Source of the DNA: Pseudomonas guariconensis
Lineage (GTDB): Bacteria; Pseudomonadota; Gammaproteobacteria; Pseudomonadales; Pseudomonadaceae
DNA length: 64,000 nucleotides
Reading direction: 5' to 3'
NCBI RefSeq assembly: GCF_015680235.1
Contig: NZ_JADLJL010000021.1
Coordinates: 22,525-86,524 of the forward strand
In this document: one piece after another, positions 9,475 to 19,356 of the stretch
Numbering within the stretch: position 1 is the first letter of the stretch
How the letters are laid out: the number at the start of each line of letters is the position of its first letter
The notes under the pieces: generated by a model
Seen by the model: only the letters and a program-made list of their open reading frames with translations
The model's database searches: none
Told to the model about the DNA's origin: nothing
Program-made: the position numbers and the translations under genes

Positions 9475-10449
9475 TTACTGCAGCTCTGGCGGAATGCTCG
9501 ATACCATCGGCGCCGCTTGCCCGCTGACCGGTACAGCGATTTCCACCGGCATGCCATCTTCCGCCGCCACTACATCGCGCACCATGTCCCAGTTCATGCG
9601 CAGGTTGTTGGCCAAGTCTTCGCGCTTGAGCAAGGCATTGATAACCGCGGTGTGTTTATCCACCACCGATGGATCGCCATGATCGTCCAAAGGCGTGTGG
9701 GCCTCTAGATAGACCTTGCCGCCACTGATGCCGAACTTATAGGGCTCGTTGATGATGCGCACCGGCGTACCCACTGGCACCATCTTGGAGAGTTCCAGCA
9801 CGTTGTTGTTGAGCATGCGGAAGCAGCCATGGCTGGTGCGCATGCCGATACCGAACTTCTTGTTCGAGCCATGGATCAGGTAGCCCGGCACGCCCAGGGT
9901 GAACTTGAACGGCCCCAACGGGTTGTCCGGCCCAGCTGGCACCACGGCGGGCAGGATGTCGCCGTCGGCGGCATGCTCGGCACGGATCGAGGCCGGTGGT
10001 GTCCAGGTCGGGTTCGGGGTCTTGGCGGTGATCTTGGTGTTGGCGATCGGCGAACCCCAACCTTCGCGGCCGATACCCAACGGGAAGGTGTGCACCACGC
10101 CCTGCCCTTTCGGGTAGTAGTACAGGCGATACTCGGCCAGGTTGATGACGATGCCTTCACGCGGCCCCGGCGGCAGGATGTAGCGGGTCGGCAGGATGAT
10201 TTCGGTGCCGGCGCCCGGCAGCCAGGGGTCGACGCCTGGGTTGGCCGCGATCATTTCGGTGTAGCCAAGGTCATTGGCAGTACCGATGTCGGCAAAGGTG
10301 TCCTCGTACTTGGCCTTGATCACCTGGACCTGCCCGACGATGTCTTCACCGGGAGGTGGCAACGGCAATTCCAACGCAACGGTGGGCCCCGCTACCAGCA
10401 GGGCGGCCAGGGAGAGGCTACGGGTGACGGCGGGAAGGCGCGGCAACAT
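9475..10449 (-). CDS. Periplasmic L,D-transpeptidase (YkuD/ErfK family)
   Basis: A 324-residue exported protein with a signal peptide (about 1-25), a LysM-like N-terminal region (about 40-92) and a YkuD catalytic domain ending in HGSNKKFGIGMRTSHGCFRM, where Cys in SHGCFRM is the nucleophile. The family either makes 3-3 peptidoglycan cross-links or attaches Lpp-type lipoproteins to diaminopimelate. Because oprI lies immediately beside it with converging transcripts, attachment of OprI to peptidoglycan is the natural proposal, though not proved here. Confidence 0.9.
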   Translation of the reverse strand: MLPRLPAVTRSLSLAALLVAGPTVALELPLPPPGEDIVGQVQVIKAKYEDTFADIGTANDLGYTEMIAANPGVDPWLPGAGTEIILPTRYILPPGPREGIVINLAEYRLYYYPKGQGVVHTFPLGIGREGWGSPIANTKITAKTPNPTWTPPASIRAEHAADGDILPAVVPAGPDNPLGPFKFTLGVPGYLIHGSNKKFGIGMRTSHGCFRMLNNNVLELSKMVPVGTPVRIINEPYKFGISGGKVYLEAHTPLDDHGDPSVVDKHTAVINALLKREDLANNLRMNWDMVRDVVAAEDGMPVEIAVPVSGQAAPMVSSIPPELQ

Positions 10450-10544
10450 CCGGTAAATCCTTCGAAAGAGAGGTCAAGAGAATCGATTGTACACCTGCGC
10501 CGATACAAGCGGGAGGCGTCTGCCCTTCAGATGATGGAAGGCGC

Positions 10545-10826
10545 TCAGAGTTCCGGCCATACCGGACGCATGCCGCGCCGCTGGGCATCGAGGATCGCCC
10601 GGCACAACGGGCACAGGCGACCGTCACGATAGACCGAGCGCTCCACCCCGGACCAGCGCGGTTGAGCGGGCAGAAGGCCGCCGCACAAAGTGCGGTCGAC
10701 CGGCACGCCCAGCTCGAGCTGGCGAGCCACCAGGTGCACGCGAACCTCCTGGCAGGCGAACAGGTCGAGCTGCTCATCGGGCTCGATCAGTTGATAGGCA
10801 TACAGGGACCAGGCGGGGCGTGGCAT
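10545..10826 (-). CDS. Conserved hypothetical protein with C-terminal CxxC motif
   Basis: A 93-residue protein of unknown function from MPRPAWSLYAYQ. It contains four cysteines (ACQ, LCGG, and CPLC near residues 72-75), which could bind a metal. No signal peptide or membrane segment. In Pseudomonas an uncharacterised small gene is found in this place between the L,D-transpeptidase and tesA. The start is uncertain: an in-frame ATG at 10856 adds ten residues and neither has a clear ribosome site. Confidence 0.65.
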   Translation of the reverse strand: MPRPAWSLYAYQLIEPDEQLDLFACQEVRVHLVARQLELGVPVDRTLCGGLLPAQPRWSGVERSVYRDGRLCPLCRAILDAQRRGMRPVWPEL

Positions 10827-10884
10827 CGGGGGCTCTCGGAACGGGGGGCGCAACATTAGCCGAAAGCCGCCCCCGATAAAAGCG

Positions 10885-11490
10885 TCACAACAGCGGTTTT
10901 ATCGCCGGCCAGGCATTTTCCAGCAAACGCTGCTGCGCAGCCTGTGCCGGATGGATGCCATCGGCCTGCATCATCTGCGGCACGCCGCCGACACCTTCGA
11001 GGAAGAATGGCACCAGCGGCACCTGTTTCTGGGTCGACAGCTGCTCGTAGACCTGGGCGAACGCCTGGGTGTAGCGCACGCCATAATTGGGCGGCAGGCG
11101 CATGCCCAGTAACACCACCTTGGCACCGGCCTCGCGGGCCTGATCGATCATCGAGGCAAGATTTTGTTGCAATTGCTGCGGCGGCTGGCCACGCAGCCCA
11201 TCATTGCCTCCCAACTCCAGCACCACCAGGCTCGGCTGGTGGGTTGCAAGCAGCGCCGGCAGCCGCGCCTGGCCGCCTGCGCTGGTGTCGCCACTGATCG
11301 AGGCATTGACCACCCGATCGTCATAACCCTCGTCCCTGAGCTTCTGCTGCAGCAGGGAAACCCACCCCAGGCGGGTATCCAGGCCAAAACCGGCGCTGAT
11401 ACTATCCCCGACGACCAGCAGTGTACCCGCCGCCGCAGTCTGGGCCAGGCAATACAGGGCCAGGCCGGCACTCAACCACCACACTCGCAT
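10885..11490 (-). CDS. tesA: Periplasmic acyl-CoA thioesterase I / lysophospholipase / arylesterase
   Basis: A 201-residue SGNH hydrolase. After a signal peptide (about 1-21, MRVWWLSAGLALYCLAQTAAA) come the four family blocks: GDSISAGFGL with the nucleophile Ser, the Gly block SISGDTSAGG, GGNDGLRG with the Asn, and DGIHP with catalytic Asp and His near residue 180. It cleaves acyl esters and thioesters in the periplasm. It is divergent from the Ybb-type ABC transporter genes, the conserved tesA-ybbAP arrangement. ATG at 11490 is chosen over 11502 because GGAG lies seven bases upstream of it. Confidence 0.93.
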   Translation of the reverse strand: MRVWWLSAGLALYCLAQTAAAGTLLVVGDSISAGFGLDTRLGWVSLLQQKLRDEGYDDRVVNASISGDTSAGGQARLPALLATHQPSLVVLELGGNDGLRGQPPQQLQQNLASMIDQAREAGAKVVLLGMRLPPNYGVRYTQAFAQVYEQLSTQKQVPLVPFFLEGVGGVPQMMQADGIHPAQAAQQRLLENAWPAIKPLL

Positions 11491-11500
11491 CGGATTCTCC

Positions 11501-12183
<683 letters not shown>

Positions 12184-12184
<1 letters not shown>

Positions 12185-14691
12185 TGACCCACCTGCCCTT
12201 TTCCCGCCTGGTCGGCCTGGCCCTGCGCCAGTTGCTGCGCGATGCCCGCGCCAACGAAGTTCGGGTGCTGTTCTTCGCCCTGCTGGTGGCTGTGGCGGCC
12301 AGTACCGCCATCGGCTATTTCGGGGCGCGCCTGAACGGCGCCATGCAACTGCGTGCCAGCGAGTTCCTGGGCGCCGACCTGGTCCTGCAAGGCAGCTCCC
12401 CGGCGCGCGCCGACCAGCTTGCCGCTGGCAGGGCCGCCGGGTTGCAACATGCGCAGGTGGTGGAATTCACCAGCGTGGTCGGCGCGGATGCCGGCATCCA
12501 GCTGTCGAGCGTCAAGGCGGCCGACACGGCCTACCCCCTGCGCGGCCAACTGCGCAGCGCCGCCATGCCCTACGGGCCGGAAACCCCGGGGGGCGGCCCC
12601 GCGCCCGGCGAGGCCTGGGTAGAAGCGCGCCTGCTGGTGGCACTAGGGCTGTCGATCGGCGACAGCATCGACGTCGGCAGCAAGACCTTGCGCATGACCC
12701 GGGTGCTGACCTACGAGCCGGACCGCGCCGGCAATTTCTACAGCCTGACGCCCCGCGTGCTGATGAACATCGCCGACCTGGAAGCCACGGGCGTGATCCA
12801 GCCCGGCAGCCGGGTCAGCTACCGCGAGCTGTGGCGAGGCACACCGCAAGCCTTGGCCCAGTACCGTCAAGGGCTGGAAAACGGCCTGGCAGCCAACCAG
12901 CGCCTGCTCGATACCCGCGATGGCAACCGGCAGATCGGCGGCGCCCTGGGCAAGGCAGAGCGCTACCTGAACATGGCCAGCCTGGTGGCGGTGCTGCTGG
13001 CCGGCGTTGCCGTGGCCCTGTCGGCCAGCCGCTACGCCGCCCGCCGCCTGGACGCCAGCGCGCTGTTACGCTGCCTGGGGCTATCACGCCATCAGGCCTT
13101 GGGCCTGTATTGCCTGCAACTGGCCATGCTTGGCCTGGTGGCAGCCCTGGCCGGCGCCCTGCTCGGCTGGCTGGCGCAACTGGGCCTGTTCGGCCTGCTG
13201 CATGGCCTGGTTCCGGGCGACGTACCGCCCGGCGGCATCGCGCCGGCCCTGGCTGGGGTCGGCACTGGCCTGGTGGCCTTGGCCGGCTTCGCCCTGCCGC
13301 CCTTGGCAGCCCTAGGGCGTGTGCCACCGCTGCGGGTGCTGCGCCGCGACCTGTTGCCGATGCCGCCGAGCAGTTGGCTGGTATACGGCGCCGCCCTGCT
13401 TGCCCTGGGCCTGATCATGTGGCGCTTGAGCCTCGACCTGCTATTGACCTTCGCCTTGCTCGGCGGTGGCCTGCTCGCCGCCCTGCTGCTCGGCGGCCTG
13501 TTGTTGCTCGGTCTGCGCAGCCTGCGCCGCCTGCTAGCCGCAGCGCCCCTGCCTTGGCGCCTGGGCCTGGGTCAACTGCTGCGCCACCCCGTGGCTGCGG
13601 CAGGCCAGGCCCTGGCCTTCGGCCTGATCCTGCTGGCCATGGCCCTGGTCGCACTGCTGCGTGGCGAGCTGCTCGATACCTGGCAAGCCCAATTGCCCAA
13701 GGACGCACCCAACCATTTCGCCCTGAACATCCTGCCCAGCGAGCGCGATCCCTTCGCCCAGCGCTTGCAAGCGATCAATGCCAGCTCGGCGCCCTTGTAC
13801 CCAGTGATTCCAGGGCGCCTGACGCAGATCAACGGGCAGCCGGTACGCCAACGGGTGAGCAAGGAGTCCACCGGCGAGCGCGCCGTGCAGCGCGACCTCA
13901 GCCTGACCTGGGCTGCCGAACTGCCCCAGGGCAATGCCCTGAGCGCCGGGGTCTGGTGGAACGCACCGCCGGCCGACGACGGGCTTCCCGGGGTTTCGGT
14001 GGAGGCGCAGCTGGCCGAAAGCCTAACGCTCAAGCTCGGTGATGTCCTCGATTTCGATATCGGCGGCCAACAGCGCCAGGCACGGGTAAGCAGCCTGCGC
14101 ACCGTGCATTGGGACAGCTTCCAGCCCAACTTCTACATGATCTTCCAGCCCGGCACCCTGCAAGGCCTGCCCACCACGTACCTGACCAGCTTCTACCTGG
14201 CGCCAGGGCATGACGCCGAGGTGGTCGCACTGTCGCGGGCGTTTCCGGCCGTGACCATTCTTCAAGTCGACGCGCTGCTGGCACAGTTACGCAGCATCCT
14301 GGCCCAGGTGACCCTGGCGGTCGAATACGTGCTGTTGTTCGTACTCGCGGCCGGGTTGGCGGTGTTGTTCGCAGGGCTCCAGGCGACGCTCGATGAACGC
14401 ATTCGCCAAGGCGCCTTGCTACGGGCGCTGGGGGCCGCCCGGCCGTTGCTGGTCAAGGCGAGGCGGATCGAATTCGGCCTGCTCGGGGCGGTGAGCGGGT
14501 TGTTGGCGGCGGTGGGATGCGAGGTGATTACCGGGGTGCTGTACCGGTACGCCTTCGATCTGGCCTGGACGCCGCACCCGTGGTTACTGCTGTTGCCATT
14601 GGCGGGCGCACTGCTAGTAGGCGCAGCCGGCGTGGTCGGAACCCGCCGGGCGCTGAATGCCAGCCCCCTGGCGGTATTGCGTGAGGCCTAG
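12184..14691 (+). CDS. ybbP: FtsX-family ABC transporter permease (YbbP-like)
   Basis: An 835-residue permease with an N-terminal membrane helix (about 30-50), a periplasmic domain, then blocks of helices around residues 260-450 and a C-terminal FtsX domain with three helices (about 710-825). Two FtsX/MacB-type transmembrane units are thus present in one chain, as in YbbP. The ATG overlaps the ybbA stop (TGATG). Proposed to work with YbbA, possibly in lipid or envelope-stress functions linked to TesA. Substrate unknown. Confidence 0.9.
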
Positions 14692-14707
14692 GCCGGGGGC
14701 CGCCGCG

Positions 14708-14803
14708 TGATTCACTTGCTGGCAAGCCAGCGCCCACCCTGCCCTGCGTCACTCTCGAGAGTGGCGCGCAACAGTGGGCGCCGGCTTGCCGGCGATTGGC
14801 CAG
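14708..14803. repeat. REP-type inverted pair at convergent gene ends
   Basis: CTTGCTGGCAAGCCAGCGCCCAC faces GTGGGCGCCGGCTTGCCGGCG, with a small central palindrome ACTCTCGAGAGT (14752-14763). It lies between the ends of ybbP (+) and the START-domain gene (-). Confidence 0.8.
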
Positions 14804-14901
14804 AACAGGCAAACAGAGGACAGTGACTTCTACATGGCCCGCGCCGCGCTCTAAATCCGCGCGGCTTCTGAGGTTCCGCAATCGCGGGCGTTACCCGCGC
14901 G

Positions 14902-15507
14902 TCAAGGCTGCTCGGCCAAGGTGCGCAAGCCCTTGAGCGTGTTGAACGGGGCATCGACCACGAACTTGTTGGCCAGCCAGGAGGGCACGCTGCCGCCAGG
15001 CTCGGTATGGACCTGGTAGGTCACTTCGGTGCTGTCGCCCTTGGGCACGAGCTTCCAGAAGCCCTGGACCTGCGCCACCCGGACATAGCCTTTTTCCTCG
15101 GGCAGGTACTTCGGCTGCTCCTCGAGCTTACGTGTAAGGGTGCCATCGGCCGCCTGCGTGGTGGTCACATGCAGGATCGAATCACGCGGCGTAACCGGCC
15201 AAGGCGTATTGAACTGGGTGTAGGTCCAGCTCTGGTCACCTTCCTGCTTGAGCAGCTTCTGCGTCTTGCATTCATGAATCCATTTGCAGGCGCCGGCCAC
15301 GTCCTCCTGCAACGCCTTGACCTTGGCCAGCGGCGCCTTGATCACGGTGACGCCTTGGTAGGCCTTGTACTTGGAGCCCGGCACTTCGCTGAGGGAAACC
15401 TTGATGCCGTCCTCGTCCTTGGCCACCTGCCAGTTCTCGGCCCAGGCCACCGGCGACAGCAGAACACCCATGCCACACAGCAGTGCAATACGCTTGATCG
15501 ATCTCAT
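14902..15507 (-). CDS. Exported START-domain (StAR-related lipid transfer-like) protein
   Basis: A 201-residue protein with a signal peptide (cleavage after VAWA, about residue 23) followed by a single START-like domain: ENWQVAKDEDGIKV at its N-terminus, PWPVTPRDSILHVTT near the middle and a C-terminal amphipathic helix with NTLKGLRTLAEQ. Pseudomonas genomes carry such periplasmic START proteins; a lipid or hydrophobic ligand is likely but not identified. AAGGAA lies seven bases before the ATG. Confidence 0.82.
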   Translation of the reverse strand: MRSIKRIALLCGMGVLLSPVAWAENWQVAKDEDGIKVSLSEVPGSKYKAYQGVTVIKAPLAKVKALQEDVAGACKWIHECKTQKLLKQEGDQSWTYTQFNTPWPVTPRDSILHVTTTQAADGTLTRKLEEQPKYLPEEKGYVRVAQVQGFWKLVPKGDSTEVTYQVHTEPGGSVPSWLANKFVVDAPFNTLKGLRTLAEQP

Positions 15508-15540
15508 CGTCTTGTTCCTTGTTGTCGAAGATCCAACCTG

Positions 15541-15795
15541 TCACGCCGCCGTCATCTGCTCCAACCAACCGAGAATCCTGATCGCCTCATCGCGATCGCT
15601 GCCACACACCTCCACATCGGCCTTGAAACCACCGCAGACCGACGGGCGCTCAGGCTTGCCGAACAGCTCGCAGAGATTGCCCGCTGTCAGGTGCAGGCAG
15701 CGCTCACCCGCCGGTTTGCCCTGGGGCATGCGCGGCATCGGCGAGCTGATCGAAGGCGCAATGCAACAGGCGCCACAACCCTCTCGGCATTTCAT
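15541..15795 (-). CDS. YkgJ-family cysteine-cluster protein
   Basis: An 84-residue protein with eight cysteines, including the N-terminal cluster C3, C7, C10, C11 (MKCREGCGACC) and later RCLHL, LCELF, SVCGGF and VCG. The pattern is that of the Fe-S/zinc 'putative zinc- or iron-chelating' YkgJ/UPF0153 family. Function unknown. It follows the START-domain gene's upstream side on the same strand with a short gap, so the two may share control. Confidence 0.85.
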   Translation of the reverse strand: MKCREGCGACCIAPSISSPMPRMPQGKPAGERCLHLTAGNLCELFGKPERPSVCGGFKADVEVCGSDRDEAIRILGWLEQMTAA

Positions 15796-15913
15796 GAAAA
15801 CAGGACTCCCAAGAGCAAAACGGGACGAACGTCCCTGGATAGTAACCGCTCAAACATTCGTTTGAAATTGCGAAACGGATGAAATATGCCGTGACCCGGC
15901 AGTCAGTTCATAC

Positions 15914-16414
15914 CTATTGGCGAAACTCGAAATCGATGGCCGCCCCTTCCACGTCATGGCGACTGTCGTTGCGCAGTTGCAGCTGCATCTCGTTGTTGAT
16001 CAGCCGCCCGTTGAGCTGGAATGGGCTGTCATCGCTGAGGGGCTTTTGCGGGAACATCGAGGGCAGCAACGGTTTGCGCCGCGCAACGGGTTCCCCCACC
16101 TCAGGTTCCAGGTTCTCCACCATCGAGGCCGGCAGGCTCAGGTCCAGTTTCGGCTTGGGCAGCGGCTGGGTCACCGACTTGGCAAGGGGTTTCTTGCGCG
16201 CCGCTCTGGCCGTGGACTTCGCCTTGGCGCGGGCAGGCACCTTGGTCGCCGCCTTGGGCTTGTGCGTCGCCTGCTTGCGCACCGGCTTGGCCGACGCGGC
16301 CTGGGCATGGGCCGAGGCCCCCTTGTCGGTCGACTGGGCGGCATGAGACTGGCCACTGGCCAAGCACAAGGGCGTCAGGCACAGTAAAAGGACAAGAGAG
16401 CGCAGCGCTTTCAT
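15914..16414 (-). CDS. Hypothetical secreted protein with long Ala/Lys-rich linker
   Basis: A 166-residue protein of unknown function. A signal peptide (MKALRSLVLLLCLTPLCLA, processing around residue 25) is followed by about 75 residues of basic low-complexity sequence (AKPVRKQATHKPKAATK...), then an acidic/hydrophobic C-terminal part ending QLRNDSRHDVEGAAIDFEFRQ. The basic stretch could bind peptidoglycan, lipopolysaccharide or nucleic acid. In-frame ATGs at 16420 and 16429 are alternatives and no ribosome site clearly decides. Confidence 0.65.
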   Translation of the reverse strand: MKALRSLVLLLCLTPLCLASGQSHAAQSTDKGASAHAQAASAKPVRKQATHKPKAATKVPARAKAKSTARAARKKPLAKSVTQPLPKPKLDLSLPASMVENLEPEVGEPVARRKPLLPSMFPQKPLSDDSPFQLNGRLINNEMQLQLRNDSRHDVEGAAIDFEFRQ

Positions 16415-16475
16415 GGACATCGGGAACATGGTGGAAAGATGCCTATGCTCTCTGTTCCGGTGACAGCTGGCAAGC

Positions 16476-17918
16476 CTACAGCAGTGAACCGGTCGACGCC
16501 TTGCACAATTGGTGCGCCAACAGGCCCAGGGTAATCACCGCCCGCTCCGACTCCTTGTTCCAAGGGATACCGCAGTTGAGGCGGATGCAGTGGTTGAACT
16601 GCTCGGTGTTGCTGAAGATCAGCCCCGGCGCGATGCTGATACCCTGCTCCAGCGCACGCACGTGCAATTCCTGGGTGTTGACCCGCCCGGGCAAGCTGAC
16701 CCAGAGGATGAAGCCACCGGTCGGCCGGGTCATCTGCGTGCCTTCCGGGAAGTGCTGCTGCACTGCCAACTGGTAGGCGCTGAGGTTCTTGCGGTACTCC
16801 TGGCGGATGTAGCGCAGGTGGCGGTCGTAGCCGCCGTTCTCCAGGTACGCGGCTACGCCCATCTGGGTCACGCTGCAGGCCGAATGGGTGGTGAAGGTCT
16901 GCAGGCGCTGGATCTCGTCCTGGTAGCGGCCGGCGATCATCCAGCCCACGCGCACGCCAGGCGACAAGGTCTTGGAGAAGCTCGAGCAATAGATCACCCG
17001 GTCCAGCCGATCGAAGGCCTTGAGCGCCTTGGTCCGGCCCTGCTCGAACATCAGCTCGCCATAGATATCGTCCTCGACGATCTGGATATCGAAGTCCGAC
17101 GCCAGGCGCAGCAACTGCTTCTGCCGGTCTTCGGGGATGGTGCCGCCCAACGGGTTGCTCAAGCGCGGGGTCAGCACCAGCGCTTTGATCGACCATTGGT
17201 TTGCCGCCAACTGCAGGGCTTCCAGGCTGATACCGGTGGACGGGTCGCTGGGAATCTCGATCACCTTGAGCCCCAGCAGATCGGCCAATTGCAGCAGGCC
17301 GTAATAGGTGGGCGACTCGGCGGCGATCAGGTCACCGGGGCGGGTCAGCACCCGCAACGACATCTGCAGGGCATCGACGCAGCCATGGGTGACCACCACC
17401 TCGCGCGGGTCGACCAGAACGCCGGCGTCCCGCATGCGGATGGCGATCTGCCTGCGCAGCGGCTCGAAGCCGGGGCTGAACATGTAGCTGAAGGCCCGTG
17501 GGCTGTGGAAGCGTGTGACCTTGGCCAATTGCTGGTGCAGCGCGCGCACTGGCAGGTAGTCCACGTGCGGCACCGCCGCGCCGAACGGAAACACGCCATC
17601 GCGCCGCGCCTCGGTCAGTACCTGCTGGATGATGCTCGCCCGGGTGACCAGCCCGGGCCGCTCGACCCTGGCGATCTCCGGGGTCTGGGCAGTCAGTGCG
17701 GGGGTCTGGTGCACGTAGTAGCCCGACTGCGGCCGCGCACGGATCAGGCCTTGGTCCTCGAGGTTGGCATAGGCCTGCAGGACCGTGGCATGGCTGACGT
17801 TGAGCTGGGCGCTCATCTTGCGCACCGAGGGTACGCGCTCGCCGGGCTGGTAGACGCCCCGGCGGATATCGTCGGCCAGTTGCTGGGCAATGCGCTGGTA
17901 CAGCAGCAGGTTGGTCAT
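16476..17918 (-). CDS. MocR-type regulator: GntR winged helix fused to PLP-dependent aminotransferase domain
   Basis: A 480-residue protein with a GntR DNA-binding domain (residues 1-75, GVYQPGERVPSVRKMSAQ) and an aminotransferase fold (about 110-470) including SSFSKTLSPGVRVGW, where Lys forms the aldimine with pyridoxal phosphate. MocR proteins sense an amine or PLP-related ligand and often regulate a neighbouring gene. None of the flanking genes is an obvious target; the adjacent divergent space (17919-18187) has no gene on the plus strand. GAGAG precedes the ATG. Confidence 0.9.
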   Translation of the reverse strand: MTNLLLYQRIAQQLADDIRRGVYQPGERVPSVRKMSAQLNVSHATVLQAYANLEDQGLIRARPQSGYYVHQTPALTAQTPEIARVERPGLVTRASIIQQVLTEARRDGVFPFGAAVPHVDYLPVRALHQQLAKVTRFHSPRAFSYMFSPGFEPLRRQIAIRMRDAGVLVDPREVVVTHGCVDALQMSLRVLTRPGDLIAAESPTYYGLLQLADLLGLKVIEIPSDPSTGISLEALQLAANQWSIKALVLTPRLSNPLGGTIPEDRQKQLLRLASDFDIQIVEDDIYGELMFEQGRTKALKAFDRLDRVIYCSSFSKTLSPGVRVGWMIAGRYQDEIQRLQTFTTHSACSVTQMGVAAYLENGGYDRHLRYIRQEYRKNLSAYQLAVQQHFPEGTQMTRPTGGFILWVSLPGRVNTQELHVRALEQGISIAPGLIFSNTEQFNHCIRLNCGIPWNKESERAVITLGLLAHQLCKASTGSLL

Positions 17919-18125
17919 GATGGCTCTCGAAACGCTGACGGGTTCGTTGTTCTTGTGCGACTCAAAGCCGAGTCAGAATACCGTAACAGTTGCCAAGTGT
18001 ACTGGGACAGATTGCAGAATACTCAACCATACAGCCGAGTAACAGCTACAGAATCAACGAACCAAGCGGCTACCGACGAACGCATAGGTGTGGAAGGGTG
18101 CCATGGGAGACCAATGGGGCTGCCG

Positions 18126-18171
18126 CTGTGGGAGATCCCTCAGCCCTTCGGGCTGGGGGGATCTCCCACAG
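18126..18171. terminator. Long hairpin with UUCG-type loop (possible terminator or REP relative)
   Basis: CTGTGGGAGATCCC at 18126-18139 pairs with GGGATCTCCCACAG at 18158-18171, and an inner stem CAGCC/GGCTG closes on CTTCGG. It lies 16 bases after the end of the OmpA-like gene (minus strand). There is no long T-run, so it may act as an mRNA 3' stabiliser. The GTGGGAGAT sequence also begins the composite repeats at 36250, 59947 and 63905. Confidence 0.6.
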
Positions 18172-18187
18172 ATTGCGCAAGTCTGCA

Positions 18188-18997
18188 TCAACGCGCCGGT
18201 GCGAGCTTGCCCTTGTCGTCGGAGAAGACGATTTCCACCCGGCGGTTCTGCGCCCGGCCACGCTCGGAGGCATTGGCGTCGATCGGATACTGGTCACCGT
18301 AGCCTTCGACCTGGATGCGCTTGTCGTCGACACCCAGGTCCACCAGCATATCGGCCACCGCTTGGGCGCGGTCGCGGGACAGCTTGAGGTTGTCTTGCGG
18401 CGCACCGGTGCTGTCGGTATAGCCTTCGACCCGCACCACCCGACGCGGGTTGAGCTGAAGGAACTGGACCAGCTTGAGCACGGTACGGCTGGCAGAGGTC
18501 TTGAGCTCTGCGCGACCGGTGTCGAACAGCACGTCCCCCAGGGTCATCACCAGGCCCCGGTCACTCTGCTCGGATGTCAGCGCAGCGATCTGCGCCTCGA
18601 CCCACTTGCCTTGCTGCTGCACGCTGGCGAGCTTGGCTTCGCGCAGGGCCAACTGCAGGCGTTGACGTTCCAGGTCCAGCTTGGCCAGGCGCTCCTGGTT
18701 CGACGCCAGCTTGGCATGCTCACTGGCGATCTCGCTGTAGCGCTTGCTCAAGTAGGCATAGTGACGCACATCGGAACCGGTGCCGATATAGCTCGAAAGG
18801 CGCTCGGCGCGAGCCAGCGACTCGCCCGCGCGGATCACGTCCCGCGGTGCGCTGCGCAGTACGTCGGAATCATCCTTGACCTTCTGGAACGCGGCACTGG
18901 CCTCGTTCAGCGCAGACTCGCTGCGCTGGCTGGCACAGCCCTGCACCCCGACCAGTGCCAGCAGCGCCAGAGCGGCCATCGAAGACGTGCGCATCAT
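18188..18997 (-). CDS. OmpA-family lipoprotein with DUF4398-like N-terminal region
   Basis: A 269-residue outer-membrane lipoprotein. Lipobox VQGC (Cys near residue 21), then a helical, charged region (about 30-145, coiled-coil-like) and a C-terminal OmpA peptidoglycan-binding domain: GDVLFDTGRAELK, VEGYTDSTG and LSRDRAQAVADML. It overlaps the preceding DUF4398 gene by four bases (ATGA), so the two are translated together. GGAGG lies seven bases before the first ATG. Probably links outer membrane and wall. Confidence 0.9.
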   Translation of the reverse strand: MMRTSSMAALALLALVGVQGCASQRSESALNEASAAFQKVKDDSDVLRSAPRDVIRAGESLARAERLSSYIGTGSDVRHYAYLSKRYSEIASEHAKLASNQERLAKLDLERQRLQLALREAKLASVQQQGKWVEAQIAALTSEQSDRGLVMTLGDVLFDTGRAELKTSASRTVLKLVQFLQLNPRRVVRVEGYTDSTGAPQDNLKLSRDRAQAVADMLVDLGVDDKRIQVEGYGDQYPIDANASERGRAQNRRVEIVFSDDKGKLAPAR

Positions 18998-19347
18998 GGC
19001 TGCACCTCCAGCTGCTTGCGCAGGCGCTTGACCCGCGACTGCAGCACATCGAGCTGCTCTTCGCTTTTCTGGGTCAGCACCCGTGCCTCGGCCAGGCGCG
19101 CATCCAGCTCGGCCTGTTCGGCACGCAGGCGGGCGTCGCGGTAGTCCTCGGTGAGCATGTCGCTCTTGGCCCGGGCCAGTTTGTCTTCAGCCAGCTTCAG
19201 TTCCGCCACCTGCTCGGTGGCACCGACGGCCCGCGCCTGCTCGAGGGCCTGCTCGGACAGACGCATCTGCTCGTTGGGCGCCGGGTCATTGGCACAGCCA
19301 CCCAAGCCGAGCACGGCCAGGGCAAGGATCAGGGGTTGGGTTCTCAC
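18994..19347 (-). CDS. DUF4398 lipoprotein
   Basis: A 117-residue lipoprotein with lipobox LGGC (Cys near 18) and then an almost fully helical, Glu/Ala/Arg-rich coiled coil (LSEQALEQARAVGATEQVAELK...). The start is GTG at 19347, supported by AGGAA six bases upstream. First member of a pair with the OmpA-like lipoprotein, whose N-terminal half is of the same kind, so the two may form a complex. Function unknown. Confidence 0.85.
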   Translation of the reverse strand: MRTQPLILALAVLGLGGCANDPAPNEQMRLSEQALEQARAVGATEQVAELKLAEDKLARAKSDMLTEDYRDARLRAEQAELDARLAEARVLTQKSEEQLDVLQSRVKRLRKQLEVQP

Positions 19348-19356
19348 GCAATCTTC

